Both the position numbers and the translations under genes were made by a program. Positions 47,215 through 58,791 of a stretch of 64,000 nucleotides of DNA are shown here, in pieces. The stretch comes from Tragulus kanchil (taxonomy: Eukaryota > Chordata > Mammalia > Artiodactyla > Tragulidae). Location: NCBI GenBank assembly GCA_022376925.1, contig JAIOJX010000026.1, forward strand, positions 257,049,330-257,113,329, read 5' to 3'. How positions within the stretch are numbered: the stretch's first letter is position 1; each line of letters begins with the position of its first letter. The notes beneath the pieces are model-generated. The model saw only the letters and a list, made by a program, of their open reading frames with translations, searched no databases and was not told the origin of the DNA.

Positions 47215-47945
47215 GGAGTATCTATGGATAGAACTGTATCTTTCCAAACTTGATATGGTGAAGCCTCAATTTTCGGTGAGACTGTATTTGGTGAGACCTC
47301 CCTTAATGAGGTAATTAAGATTAAATGAAGTTAAAAGTGTAGTCACTAATCCAATGACTAGTGTCCCTAGAAGCACAAGAAAGAGACACCAGAGAGCTCT
47401 CTTTCCCACTCGTGCAGGTAGAAAAGGTCACGTGAGGGGTTTCTCTGGTGGTCCAGTGGGTAAGGAGTCCACCTAGCAGTGCAAGGGGCACTGGTTTGGT
47501 CCCTGGCCTGGGAAGATCCCACGTGTTGTGGTGCAGCAGTTGTGGACTGGTGTGTCCAATTATGAGCCAGCACTCTGGAGCGCATGCGCACAAAGCTGGT
47601 GCTCTGCAACGAGAGAGGCCACCGCAATGGGAGGCCCAAAGAATAAAGATGGAATAAATGAATAAAATAAAAAGACCAATAAAAGAGGACAAAATTAAAA
47701 AAAAAAAAAAAAAGTAGGTGAATATGTTTCTGTTTAAAACAAAAAAAAAACAGAAAAGGCCACGTGAAAACATATGAAGAGGGCAATTATCTACAAGTCA
47801 GATAGACGAGCTCTTATCAGAAACCAACCCTGCTGGCAGCTTGATCTTGATTTCTAGTCTCCAAAGAGCTGTGAGAAGATAAATTTCTCCTTTTTAAGCT
47901 GTTCAACCTATGATATTTTACATAGCAGCCTGATCATACTAATGA
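47215..47945 (+). mobile_element. MLT1-type LTR, plus strand, split by a SINE
   Basis: Left part 47215-47435 has 'ggtgagacctccctt' and 'aagaaagagacaccagagagc'. Right part 47752-47945 has 'aaaccaaccctgctggcagc', 'tgatcttgatttctagtctc', 'ctgtgagaagataaatttct' and 'tgatcatactaatg'. Together they are the MLT1 LTR in order. A tRNA-type SINE sits between them. Confidence 0.8.
47436..47751 (+). mobile_element. tRNA-type SINE inserted in the MLT1 LTR
   Basis: Flanks 'agaaaaggtcacgtga' (47420-47435) and 'agaaaaggccacgtga' (47752-47767) are a 16-bp target duplication with one change. The body reads 'gtttctctggtggtccagtg', 'ggcctgggaagatcccacgt' and 'gaggccaccgcaatgggagg', followed by an A run. A second segment 'gtaggtgaatatgtttctg' then leads to another A run. 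Confidence 0.93.
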
Positions 47946-48475
47946 ATTCAGGCATATTAACATCATGGGAAAAACGAGTTAAGAAGATATTTCTAAAATA
48001 AAGCATTCTTAATATTAAGAGGTGTCAGAAGCAACGATGAACACAAGCAAAATAATTCAACAAACTTTACTAAGCCCTGAGTCTAGCAGACTTTGCTGGC
48101 CAGTTTAGTCAACAGTCATTGCCTATTCTCACATACCCATCACTACCACTTTGGCTTTATTTCTATCACAACAGGTCTCCTACTAGAGAGATACAGAAAT
48201 AGAGAAAAGATAAAATGAAAATTCAAAATGCTCAGGTAGTTGGTTTCATACTGTGGCTTTCAGCAAGGAACTATACAATGGAGATAAATTTAGTCTAAGG
48301 AAGACTGAGCTGAAAGGAGAAATGAAAGAATATGCAACCTTGAGAAAGAACATGCTTTCTGTCTGTTACAGGCTTTCTAAGCAGACAATCCCTTCATATA
48401 GTGCTTTTCCAGGCTTATAAAACCAACTTCTGTAACCCTAAGCTGAAGCTCATACTTTCTGAGCATCAGGAAGCA
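47946..48475. other. Unrecognised non-coding DNA
   Basis: No gene or repeat family recognised. Confidence 0.5.
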
Positions 48476-48884
48476 AGCAATTTTGCAGCAAAATGATCAC
48501 TGAGCATGAGACTTGGGCTTAATTTAAGTTTCCTTCTTTGGGCATTTTTCAACAGGCAGAATGAACAAACTTGACTAAGAAAAAAATCTGATTTCTGGCT
48601 ATTTTTTTCTGGATTCAAGGCAGAGGCCATTAAACTAAAAATTAGCTGTGGGGACAGCACAGATTGTAGTCAAGATCCTGGTTGTAGTTATTAGCCCAAC
48701 AAATAAGTACCATACAACTCTGTTAAATTTTTCAGGGGACTCTATTGATAAAGATAGTTAAAGACCTGACAACAATGTGCAAATGTTCAATCCTAGACTT
48801 CTCTAACAACTCTCTGCATTGCTCCAGCCAACCTGGTCATATTTATTTTGATATTGCAGAATGCACTTCTGATGCTTCTGCTCA

Positions 48885-49205
48885 GAATGCACACTCTCTA
48901 CTACAGTTAGGTGCCTCCTTCCCAATCTTTGAGTCTTGGTTTGAATGTCATCTCTTCAGACAGACCTTGTTTGGACCATTCTCCATGCCTTACCCTTTTT
49001 GCTGTACAATATACAGCTCTGTATATTTCCTCCATAGGATGTAACACAACCTGAAAAATCTATTTATGCTTATTATCTGTTTTCCTCTATTACTTATATA
49101 GATAAATAAAGGTCTTATATGACTTGTTCACTAGCATTTTTTCCAGTACTCATAGCAATCCTTGATATATTATAAGCTGGATAAATATGTATTGAATAAA
49201 GAATT
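48885..49205 (+). mobile_element. LINE-2 3' end (copied at 49916-50236)
   Basis: 'gtgcctccttcccaatcttt', 'gaatgtcatctcttcagac', 'gaccttgtttggaccattct', 'tgcttattatctgttttcct' and 'attgaataaag' follow the L2 3' order on the plus strand. Confidence 0.75.
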
Positions 49206-49287
49206 TGATATATACTACACTTTATATTCCGAAAGAATAGAAATTCAAGTGACTATGGGATATTTCCAACAATAGTGATATTTTGTT

Positions 49288-49440
49288 CCTGTTTAGTCAT
49301 GTCTGACTCTTTTGTGACCCCACAGACTGTAGCCCACCAGGATCCTTTGTCCATGGAATTTTCTAGGCAAGAATACTGGAGTGGGTTACCATTTCCTTCT
49401 TCAGGGGAACTTTCAGACCCAGGTGTCTAACCAGAGGATC
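49288..49440 (+). mobile_element. Bov-A type SINE (copied at 50319-50471)
   Basis: 'gtttagtcatgtctgactc', 'gtagcccaccaggatcc', 'aagaatactggagtgggtta' and 'ccttcttcaggggaac' identify it. The 3' end is shortened compared with the complete elements in this window. Confidence 0.88.
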
Positions 49441-50534
49441 TTAGTAATCTAAATAGGAAACATCTAAATATTTTGCAATTTTTTTAGGAATATATTCAGG
49501 ACAAGAAGCAATTTTGCAGCAAAATGATCACTGAGCATGAGACTTGGGCTTAATTTAAGTTTCCTTCTTTGGGCATTTTTCAACAGGCAGAATGAACAAA
49601 CTTGACTAAGAAAAAAATCTGATTTCTGGCTATTTTTTTCTGGATTCAAGGCAGAGGCCATTAAACTAAAAATTAGCTGTGGGGACAGCACAGATTGTAG
49701 TCAAGATCCTGGTTGTAGTTATTAGCCCAACAAATAAGTACCATACAACTCTGTTAAATTTTTCAGGGGACTCTATTGATAAAGATAGTTAAAGACCTGA
49801 CAACAATGTGCAAATGTTCAATCCTAGACTTCTCTAACAACTCTCTGCATTGCTCCAGCCAACCTGGTCATATTTATTTTGATATTGCAGAATGCACTTC
49901 TGATGCTTCTGCTCAGAATGCACACTCTCTACTACAGTTAGGTGCCTCCTTCCCAATCTTTGAGTCTTGGTTTGAATGTCATCTCTTCAGACAGACCTTG
50001 TTTGGACCATTCTCCATGCCTTACCCTTTTTGCTGTACAATATACAGCTCTGTATATTTCCTCCATTGGATGTAACACAACCTGAAAAATCTATTTATGC
50101 TTATTATCTGTTTTCCTCTATTACTTATATAGATAAATAAAGGTCTTATATGACTTGTTCACTAGCATTTTTTCCAGTACTCATAGCAATCCTTGATATA
50201 TTATAAGCTGGATAAATATGTATTGAATAAAGAATTTGATATATACTACACTTTATATTCCGAAAGAATAGAAATTCAAGTGACTATGGGATATTTCCAA
50301 CAATAGTGATATTTTGTTCCTGTTTAGTCATGTCTGACTCTTTTGTGACCCCACAGACTGTAGTCCACCAAGATCCTTTGTCCATGGAATTTTCTAGGCA
50401 AGAATACTGGAGTGGGTTACCATTTCCTTCTTCAGGGGAACTTTCAGACCCAGGTGTCTAACCAGAGGATCTTAGTAATCTAAATAGGAAACATCTAAAT
50501 ATTTTGCAATTTTTTTAGGAATATATTCAGGACA

Positions 50535-50865
50535 AGAAGCAATGGTTAGAAATGGACATGGAACAATGGACTGGGTCCAAATTGGGAAAGGAGTACATCA
50601 AGGTTGTATATGGTCACCCTGCTTATTTAAATTATATGCAGACTACATTATGTGAAATGCTGGTCTAGATGAAGCAGAAGCTGGAATCAAGATTGCCAGG
50701 AGAAATGTCAATAACCTCAGGTATGTAGATGACACCACTCTTATGGTAGAAAGCAAAGAAGAACTAAAGAGTCTCTTAATGAAGGTGAGAGAGGAGAGTG
50801 AAAAAGCTGGCCTAAAACTCAACATTCAAAAACAATCTGAGACCAAAATGTCAGCAGAATTTTTT
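50535..50865 (+). pseudogene. BovB LINE reverse-transcriptase fragment
   Basis: The frame at 50722-50733 encodes YVDD, the reverse-transcriptase catalytic box, followed by a recognisable BovB stretch (KEELKSLLMKV, GLKLNIQK). Upstream words 'gaagcaatggttagaaatgg' and 'ggagtacatcaaggttgta' are BovB too. An in-frame TGA at 50653-50655 breaks the frame. The piece ends at about 50865 without the 3' end. It is a dead fragment of an RTE-class LINE; its relation to the 3' end at 46910-47202 is unknown. Confidence 0.9.
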
Positions 50866-51326
50866 CACACTGAGCGCTGTGAGGGAGAATCTGTTCTAGA
50901 CCTCCCTCCTAGTTTGTTGGTTTGTTTGAAATCTTTGGTGTTTCCTGATTAGACAAGCATTGCCCTGATCTCTGTTATCCTGTCCCTGAGATATTTCATG
51001 TGTACATGTCTACCCATCTACATGAGGTTCTATTTATGAAGGATGCCACTCAGTCATACCAGATTAGGTGTTTACCTTACTCCAATGTTACCTCACCTTA
51101 ACTATCTCCACAACATTCCTATTTCCAAACATTCCCAAGTATCAAGGGTTAGGAATTTAACATAAAAATTTAAGAGTACGATTCAAGCCAAAACAAAACC
51201 ATTGATACAATCCAGATAATTCAGAAGAAAACCATACATTCTGATAAAAATGTGAAAGCTGTACCTGTCAATTCTTAACTTTTAATTACATTATAGTGAA
51301 AATGAATAATTAAAAAAGATATTCGG
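50866..51326. other. Unrecognised non-coding DNA
   Basis: No gene or repeat family recognised. Confidence 0.5.
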
Positions 51327-51461
51327 GGCTTCCCTGGTGGTCCAGTGGGTAAGGACACCGCCTTGCAGTGCAAGGGGCACCAGTTCGATCCCTGGCCTGG
51401 GAAGATCCCACGTGCCCTGGAGCGGCTGGACTGATGTGTCCAATTACCGAGCCAGAGCTCT
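51327..51461 (+). mobile_element. 3'-truncated tRNA-type SINE
   Basis: The 5' half is well preserved: 'ggggcttccctggtggtcc', 'ccttgcagtgcaaggggcac', 'gttcgatccctggcctggg' and 'gagccagagctctg'. It then stops, with no 3' body, tail or target duplication. Retroposons normally lose 5' ends, so the missing 3' half points to a later deletion or a false join. Confidence 0.88.
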
Positions 51462-53148
51462 GAAGTTAATGAAATCTCTGTCTGGGCATATAAATATAAG
51501 AGAATTATTACCTTTTGTTATACTACCACTACCTTTTTTGAATATACAATAGGTATAAGACAAAAAGTCTTCAAATCTCTAGAGACAAAATATGGGGAAC
51601 ATATTTAAAATAATTTATACTTCAACATGTTTGAGTTTAGTTTATTGGTTAATTGACTGAAAACCAAAATCTTCACCAAATATAGTTTCTGGTTAAAGAT
51701 GACAGATTGAACCCACCTTCTTCCTTCTGCTCCCTACTAAAATCTCATGAAATTACAAGTAAAGAAAGTTAAATTAAAAAGTCAAAGAACAGTAGAGTAG
51801 AAAACAGCAACCAAATTTTGGAAGCTGGAAAGCAGTTGGAATAATAGTAATTGATTGGCTACTCTAAAAAAACTCAGGTCACCAAAACCTCACATATAGG
51901 ACACTGAGAGCAATGCAGTTTGGGCTAACCTATCCTAGAAAGCCTCCAAACAGGCTACATCAGTGAAATGAAGAATTAGTTGAATATCAGTTTGATAAAA
52001 ATTATATACTCCTGCTCTCCTTATGTTACAAATCCAAGCAACTATTTCTCTAATACCAGCATAATTCCTTCAAACCTCAGTTCCTTACCCAGAAAATTGG
52101 GAAAATAATATTAAATACTTCTAGACTTGTATCAATTGAGATATGCATTATATAATAAATATATTCTAATATATATATATATGCTTGTCACTTAATACAC
52201 TTTATAATCAGGAAGTAGTTGTTTTCTCTCAAAAAGCATTTTACCTTAATTTTCAGCCCTCATATGCATCTGTCTCTTGACTTCAATTTCTAATTTAAAA
52301 TACTAGTTTGGAATCACTGAGTTTTTAAAGAATGTCATAAGGTGTTTTTATATTATATATAGAAATAAACAATATAAATTAAGCAAACAAAAGAAAATGA
52401 GTATAGGATGATGTTTACTAAGAATCTCTCTTGCTCTTAAAAAGTCATGATATAAATACTTCATTACAAATAACCAAAGATTTCTAAAATCTGATCTGAA
52501 TACAAGAGAATGAAAGAAGTAATCATCATCGATTAATAGCTACAATAGTGTTAAGTGTTGGAACACAATGCCAATGCCAGGTACTTGTTGAAGAGTTTTG
52601 GGTGCTGGTGACTCCCCCAAGAAAAATAAAATGTGTAAACTAGGAGGAAAATCTAGTCAAAATAGTGTAAAAACTAGCGTCAGCTAGTATTTCTTAACCA
52701 GTTTCTTAAAGAGCAGCCTTTTGAAGGAGGCAGTGCTCTAAAGCTCCAGTGAGCAGCCGAGAAAAACCTGACCACCATGTCTTCCCTATGAATGTGTTAA
52801 ATAAGAACACTTCCCCCACAGTTATGTTTATCTGCTGTGAGGAAGAATTTTTTCTTCTCTACAAACTATCTCTTTTTTAGGAGGAAAGTGAGATGATCTA
52901 TTTGATGTTTAAATTTGAGCCAACTCACCAGGCAGTTACCTCACCTCCTTCTTCCTCTCAGGGTGAAGCTGCTGCAGAAACAATCATTCCACTGCTGCCC
53001 CAGGGCTGTGGCCTCCTTCTGATTATCTAGGAATGCTGGCAACCTGCAGGGCAGGAGTGATAGGAACGTAAGTTTATCAGTTGAACAGATCTAGTACCAC
53101 AATCTGTTCATTATCAGTAACGAAGACAATATTTTGGCTCTCATGCTA
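51462..53148. other. Unrecognised non-coding DNA
   Basis: About 1.7 kb with no gene or clearly recognised repeat, apart from a short (TA)n run near 52171-52182. Confidence 0.45.
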
Positions 53149-53349
53149 TTTTTTCTATTTAATCTAATTCTTCAGAACTGGATAGGAAAGAATGATCTTA
53201 TTTAAGAGGAAACCCCAACAAGAATATCTCTGGAGTGTTCTAAGGAATACCAGATATTTAGAGACTAAAGGATGAGAAAAGAGGGGAAGGTCCGTATAAT
53301 CTACCCCTGCACACCACTTGAGCCACCATGACAGAGTTATTTAATTGCA

Positions 53350-53562
53350 TACCTCCTAAAGTCTAATCATGTACGACTCTTTGCAAACCTATGGACTGTA
53401 GCCCATCAGGCTCCTCTGTCCATGGGATTCTCAAGGCAAAAATACTGGAGTGGGTTTCCTCCTCAAGGGGATCTTCCCAAGGCATGGTTGGAATCTGAGT
53501 CTTTTAAGTCTCCTGCATTGGTAACCAGGTTCCTTACCACTAGCACCACCTGGGTAGTCACT
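53350..53562 (+). mobile_element. Bov-A type SINE (copied at about 54431-54642)
   Basis: 'actgtagcccatcaggctcc', 'aaaaatactggagtgggttt' and 'caaggggatcttcccaaggc' identify it. The first copy ends 'taccactagcaccacctggg'. The second ends 'taccaccttaccagg', a local rearrangement of the same bases. Confidence 0.88.
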
Positions 53563-53689
53563 TTATTATCAGTTAAAAAAAGACTTTGAATAGTCATCAA
53601 AGAGTGGTTAATAACAGAGCTAAGTTTAATTAGCTATACAGTCTCAACGAAAAAACACTTCAAGGTACATTTCAAGATTGGTAATAGAC

Positions 53690-54110
53690 ATCCTAGGGAA
53701 TCATTGACCGAAGCCTCTAGCCTTGGCCAATCATGATAATAACCATTTGCCTGAGTTGTCTCCAGAGCAGAGAATTCAAGAGGGGCCAAAGGAGGAGGAC
53801 AGAGAAGATACGTCCTGCCATCTTCTAGAAACCCTCACGGGCTGAGAGATATGCGTGCCACTAGGAAGAACCCTGTGTCAGATCCAATATGGCACAAGCA
53901 AGACGATTGGCTAGAGACAACTGGGAAACTAACCCCATCACCATAAAACCTGAGAACACGAGCCATGTGACAGAGTAGTTCCCTTACCCTGCGGCTCTTG
54001 GCTTGAGCACCCCTTCTCAATAAAGCCTTTGTCAATATGTGTGTCTCCTCAAACAATTCATTTCCGAGTATTAGATAAGAGCCCACTCTTGGGACCTGGA
54101 ATTGTAAGAG
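53690..54110 (+). mobile_element. Retroviral LTR-like segment A (copied at about 54770-55193)
   Basis: A GC-richer U3-like part ('ccataaaacctgagaacac') leads to 'ggcttgagcaccccttctc' and an AATAAA signal at 54018-54023, followed by 'tgtgtgtctcctc'. This is the layout of an endogenous retrovirus LTR. In copy 2 the signal is changed to AAGAAA. No gag, pol or env sequence flanks it, so it reads as a solo or truncated LTR. Ends are approximate. Confidence 0.6.
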
Positions 54111-55193
54111 ATAGGGAAAGGGCAAGGCACAATTTTGAAAAGAATGACACACCCAGAGGCCCCATGACAGTTCTGCCCTTTCCTAAAAGAGCTGGAATAA
54201 TCCTCCCACTCATTAGCATATGGATTAATTTTTTTTTCTATTTAATCTAATTCTTCAGAACTGGATAGGAAAGAATGATCTTATTTAAGAGGAAACCCCA
54301 ACAAGAATATCTCTGGAGTGTTCTAAGGAATACCAGATATTTAGAGACTAAAGGATGAGAAAAGAGGGGAAGGTCCGTATAATCTACCCCTGCACACCAC
54401 TTGAGCCACCATGACAGAGTTATTTAATTGCATACCTCCTAAAGTCTAATCATGTACGACTCTTTGCAAACCTATGGACTGTAGCCCATCAGGCTCCTCT
54501 GTCCATGGGATTCTCAAGGCAAAAATACTGGAGTGGGTTTCCTCCTCAAGGGGATCTTCCCAAGGCATGGTTGGAATCTGAGTCTTTTAAGTCTCCTGCA
54601 TTGGTAACCAGGTTCCTTACCACCTTACCAGGTTCCTTTATTATCAGTTAAAAAAAGACTTTGAATAGTCATCAAAGAGTGGTTAATAACAGAGCTAAGT
54701 TTAATTAGCTATACAGTCTCAACGAAAAAACACTTCAAGGTACATTTCAAGATTGGTAATAGACTTCCTAGGGAATCATTGACCGAAGCCTCTAGCCTTG
54801 GCCAATCATGATAATAACCATTTGCCTGAGTTGTCTCCAGAGCAGAGAATTCAAGAGGGGCCAAAGGAGGAGGACAGAGAAGATACGTCCTGCCATCTTC
54901 TAGAAACCCTCACGGGCTGAGAGATATGCGTGCCACTAGGAAGAACCCTGTGTCAGATCCAATATGGCACAAGCAAGACGATTGGCTAGAGACAACTGGG
55001 AAACTAACCCTATCACCATAAAACCTGAGAACACGAGCCATGTGACAGAGTAGTTCCCTTACCCTGCGGCTCTTGGCTTGAGCACCCCTTCTCAAGAAAG
55101 CCTTTGTCAATATGTGTGTCTCCTCAAACAATTCATTTCCAAGTATTAGATAAGAGCCCACTCTTGGGACCTGGAATTGTAAGAGATAGGGAA

Positions 55194-55650
55194 AGGGGCA
55201 AGGCACAATTTTTGAAAAGAATGACACACCCAGAGGCCCCATGACAGTTCTGCCCTTTCCCTAAAAGAGCTGGAATAATCCTCCCACTCATTAGCATATG
55301 GATTAATCCAGCCCATAAAAAATAAGAACACCTTGTTTTCAGGGCCACTAGATTTGCTCTACGATGGCCCACACTCTGTCTGTGGAGTGTACTTTCTCTA
55401 AATCTGAATAAATCTATTTCTTACCTATCACTGTATCTCACTGAATTCTCTGCAAAGAGACATGAAGAACCTGAGACTCAGTGGGTCTAGACATTGGGTG
55501 AGTGGTTTTAATTACCAGGCTTTTGGCTGGGTTCGAGTCCCAGCCACGTGGGTTCAAGTTTCATACAGGTTTGATTAAGTCTGGGCCCTTGGTTTAAGTC
55601 TCAAATCGAGGTTGAACACTTTCAGAATGGGTCCTGCTTCCTACAACAGA
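55194..55650 (+). mobile_element. Retroviral LTR-like segment B
   Basis: The text 'cccactcattagcatatgg', 'tttgctctacgatggcccac', 'gtctgtggagtgtactttc', an AATAAA at 55406-55411, 'cttacctatcactg' and 'gaacctgagactcagtggg' resembles a second, different mammalian LTR. Its first 115 bases or so also follow segment A in copy 1 (54112-54231), where the duplication junction cuts it. It carries a tRNA T-arm-like hairpin at 55525-55545. Ends are approximate. Confidence 0.55.
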
Positions 55651-55683
55651 TTTATGAGTTTTATCATTTAGCAAGAAGATTGG

Positions 55684-55870
55684 GGTTTCCCAGATGGCTC
55701 AGTCAGTAAAGAACCTGCCTGCAATACAGGAGACTGGGGTGCGACCTCTAGGGAGAAGGAAATGGCAACTCACTCCAGTATTCTTGCCTGGAAAATCCCA
55801 TGGACAGAGAAGCTTGGTAGGATACAGTCCACAGGGTCACAAAGAGTCAGACACGACTCTCAGTGACTAA
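55684..55870 (-). mobile_element. Bov-A type SINE, minus strand
   Basis: 'cccagatggctcagtcagta', 'aagaacctgcctgcaata', 'ggaaatggcaactcactcc' and 'cacaaagagtcagacacgac' are the reverse complement of the family. It sits just downstream of LTR-like segment B and is the only minus-strand Bov-A in the window. Confidence 0.92.
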
Positions 55871-56089
55871 ACCACCATCCTTATACTTATTAAGTAAAAG
55901 GATGAAAATTTTGGGAATTCTTTATCAGTAAGATCAATCATACTTAAAGGACTATCCATAACTTCATCTCAAATTTAAATCAAGCCTAATCTGGATGAAA
56001 CTGAAAGGTCATACTCTTAGATTACTTATTTCCTTTCTTGTTTATTTTCATGTTGATGCTGCCTAAAATCTTGGCTTTCTCTGCCCACC

Positions 56090-56500
56090 AAAGCTGAATA
56101 AATAATACAGAGCTTGGAAGAAATAGAAAGGTGGTTTTAATTTTGAGCCAGTGGAGAACGGAACATAGTAGGCTCATGACTCAAGAACTCTTCCCCCCAG
56201 TCTATGAGGAGTCTAGGGGCTTATATAAGATGAGGGCTCTCAGTCAGCAGTCTTTGATGGGAAACAAAGGTGTTCAGACCTTGATTTCTTCCTCTTGCAG
56301 TGTTTCAAAGATAGTCAGTAACCCAGTCATTGAGTCAGGCTGTTTGGTGACTCTGTGGTCTTCTTTCTGATAGTCCCCCATAAATACAAGGGAAGGGTAT
56401 TCTAAGAGGAAGCAACAGACATAAGATGTATTTACCATAGAGTCAAACAAAAATAGGTGTGAAGTGTAGCTCCTGCTGAGTTAGGCGGCAGAAGAGCAAA
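56090..56500 (-). mobile_element. Possible LTR-like segment, minus strand
   Basis: 'agaaaggtggttttaatttt', 'ggctcatgactcaagaactc' and 'ggggcttatataagatgag' have the look of a reverse-oriented LTR with its U3/R region. No family is recognised and no boundaries are visible. Confidence 0.3.
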
Positions 56501-58782
56501 CACAGTCACAGACACTCACAGTTAGGTACAGGTAAATTAAAAAAAAGAAAAAAAAAAGAAAAACTAGGAATGTTTATCTTCAGGCCTGCTCACTGCTCTA
56601 AATAACAATCTTATTTTCACATCTGTCAAGTAAACTTTTTTTTTGGAACTTTTTTCTTTCACTAATTTTATCTACAGAAAACCTTTATTATATATGTTAG
56701 TGTCTCTTCAGCTGTATTCACTAGAAGTTTTACTTTAATACTATTTAATGTTTTCTACTGTGCTATTTTAAACTATTTTTAGTAAGATATTTATAGTACC
56801 TGTGAATAATTAAAGGTGTAACCACAGTCATGAGCTCATGCTCTCATACTGTTAGGAAAGTGAAAAGGAAATTGTATATAAATCAATAATGCTTTGGTAC
56901 ACACTAATTTTGGAAAGTGAACAGCAAAAGGGCTGCCATTTCTAGTCCCTTGACTATTAATCCATTACTCCTTCTCTTCAAGAATGAACAAGGGCCCTTG
57001 AAATCCTACTCAACACAGGACAACAAAAAAGCAAGGTTGATGGAGTTTATTTAGTCTATAATCAAGAGATAAAACCTAATTACCATCTAGATTACACACC
57101 ATGCCAAACAACCCTTGGCGTAATTTTTAAATTCAATCACTGTTGACATTGCCTCTTAAATATTTCAACAAATTTAGAGGATTTGAACAAGAAGATGAAT
57201 GTGACCCTAGTCCTGGCAGGCAGCACTGTGGTAAATAAATTACAATAAGTGGCATGCACCTGTGGGTGTTCAAAAATTATGAATTAAATAAACCTTACTT
57301 CCTTAAATCTGAGGACACTACAACTAACAAAATGCCATTCTGTATATGGTATTTGAGTGAAGAATATTCAGTCACATTATATTAATGCAAAGAAAAATTA
57401 TTATATTATGAGACAGAGATGTGACAGGAATAGGCAATATAACCAAGACATATTCAATCAAAGTCTGTTGTTGTTTAAGTTTATTAGTGCAATTGTTATA
57501 ATACCAAAATTTATTTTAGGTATCTTAGATCAAGCATGTGTTAAACTGTTTGAAAATATGAAACAGAACAGTCACTAGCATTGACTGTTAGTGGAGGAGG
57601 AGATAGAAGTTAAGAGTCAAAACACAACTATAATCCTTTGGATCACATACACTTCAATAAAAGTTCAACAGGGTACAAATTCCTGAAAACTGTAGATACG
57701 CTTTAACAGAAACAGTGGCAAGAGCAATAAATATTAAGAAAGATGAGGATCTGACATAACAATTCTTGCAAAAGAGCCCACAGTTAGAGATGTACATTTC
57801 TTTACTCAATGCATATTCTTTCTTTGTTGAATCAGTAGGTGTAAAATAAATATCATAAAGCCCAAATATTGCTCTACTTAATTCATAAACAGGAGGGAAA
57901 TATTTGACAGTAAACAAGATTTAAAAGTAGGCTGTGCTTAGTGGAGGGATCAACTCCTAGCCAGAGAGTGTGATGAATTAGATCACTAGCAAAATCAACT
58001 TATGAAACTGAAATGATTGAGAGAGGTAGAAAGGGGAGTTGGAAGAAGAGAGCAAAAGGCATATAATTAAGAGAAAGACACACATGTGTATATGCACACC
58101 ATGTGAAAGATAAATAATAAACACTCATTCCCATATTCACAGAGAGAAATGCTATAATGGAGCCACATACAGAGACAGTGTCCAAATATCTGATCTAATT
58201 AACCAGTACTGAAAAGTTCTGGTCAGCACGATGTTGAGTTAACATTGCTATTTGAACTATATTTTACATGGAAATCCCTGTAAAATAAAAATGGGAATAA
58301 AATATGTACACAAATACAAAGGCAAAAAATATAAGCACAATTTTATGAATAGCTAGTCTAGTAATATTGATTTTCTTTTCTCATGGATAACATATATTTG
58401 AAACTTGAGTTGCCTTATATTTCTGGTCGATTTTATAAACAGTAATGGTTTGAAAAAAGTATGAATACAGTTTTATCTAATGGGGAAAAATAGCTTAACT
58501 TAAAAAGACTATAATTATGTGCATAATTCTTAATATTTATCTTTAAAAGAAGTGCTTAGTTGTGTAAAATTATTTTCCCAGATAATTACTTTTTAATCCT
58601 CCTAGAGGCAGTCTTTGTATGTACTTGCAAGCCAAATAAGAACAGAGCATAGAAATAAGGATCAAGCTTAAATAACAGAAACGTTAGGCTAGAATGCTGA
58701 CATAGTTAGGAAATTTCAATTTAGCCTAAGGTAATTATTTTATTCTTTCAACATAAATGTATTTCTATTTAATTCTATTTAG
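56501..58782. other. Unrecognised AT-rich non-coding DNA
   Basis: About 2.3 kb with no gene, duplication or recognised repeat. It contains a purine-rich A/G run at about 56537-56565. It is the longest stretch here without a duplication junction apart from its flanks. Confidence 0.5.
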
Positions 58783-58791
58783 TAAAATGAG

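Larger units (their letters stand above)
48476..50542 (+). repeat. Tandem duplication pair 16 (48476-49506 and 49507-50542)
   Basis: The shortest unit, 1031 bp offset, abutting. The junction shares 'aagcaa', present both at the unit start and at its end. The unit holds an L2 3' end and a Bov-A SINE. Copies differ by a few bases ('tccataggatg' versus 'tccattggatg', 'tagcccaccagg' versus 'tagtccaccaag'). Confidence 0.96.
53149..55307 (+). repeat. Tandem duplication pair 17 (53149-54231 and 54232-55307)
   Basis: Offset about 1083, abutting within a T run ('ttttctattt'). Copy 2 has an altered end of the Bov-A SINE and a few substitutions ('tctcaataaagcc' versus 'tctcaagaaagcc', 'tttccgag' versus 'tttccaag'). 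The unit ends inside an LTR-like segment. Confidence 0.95.
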
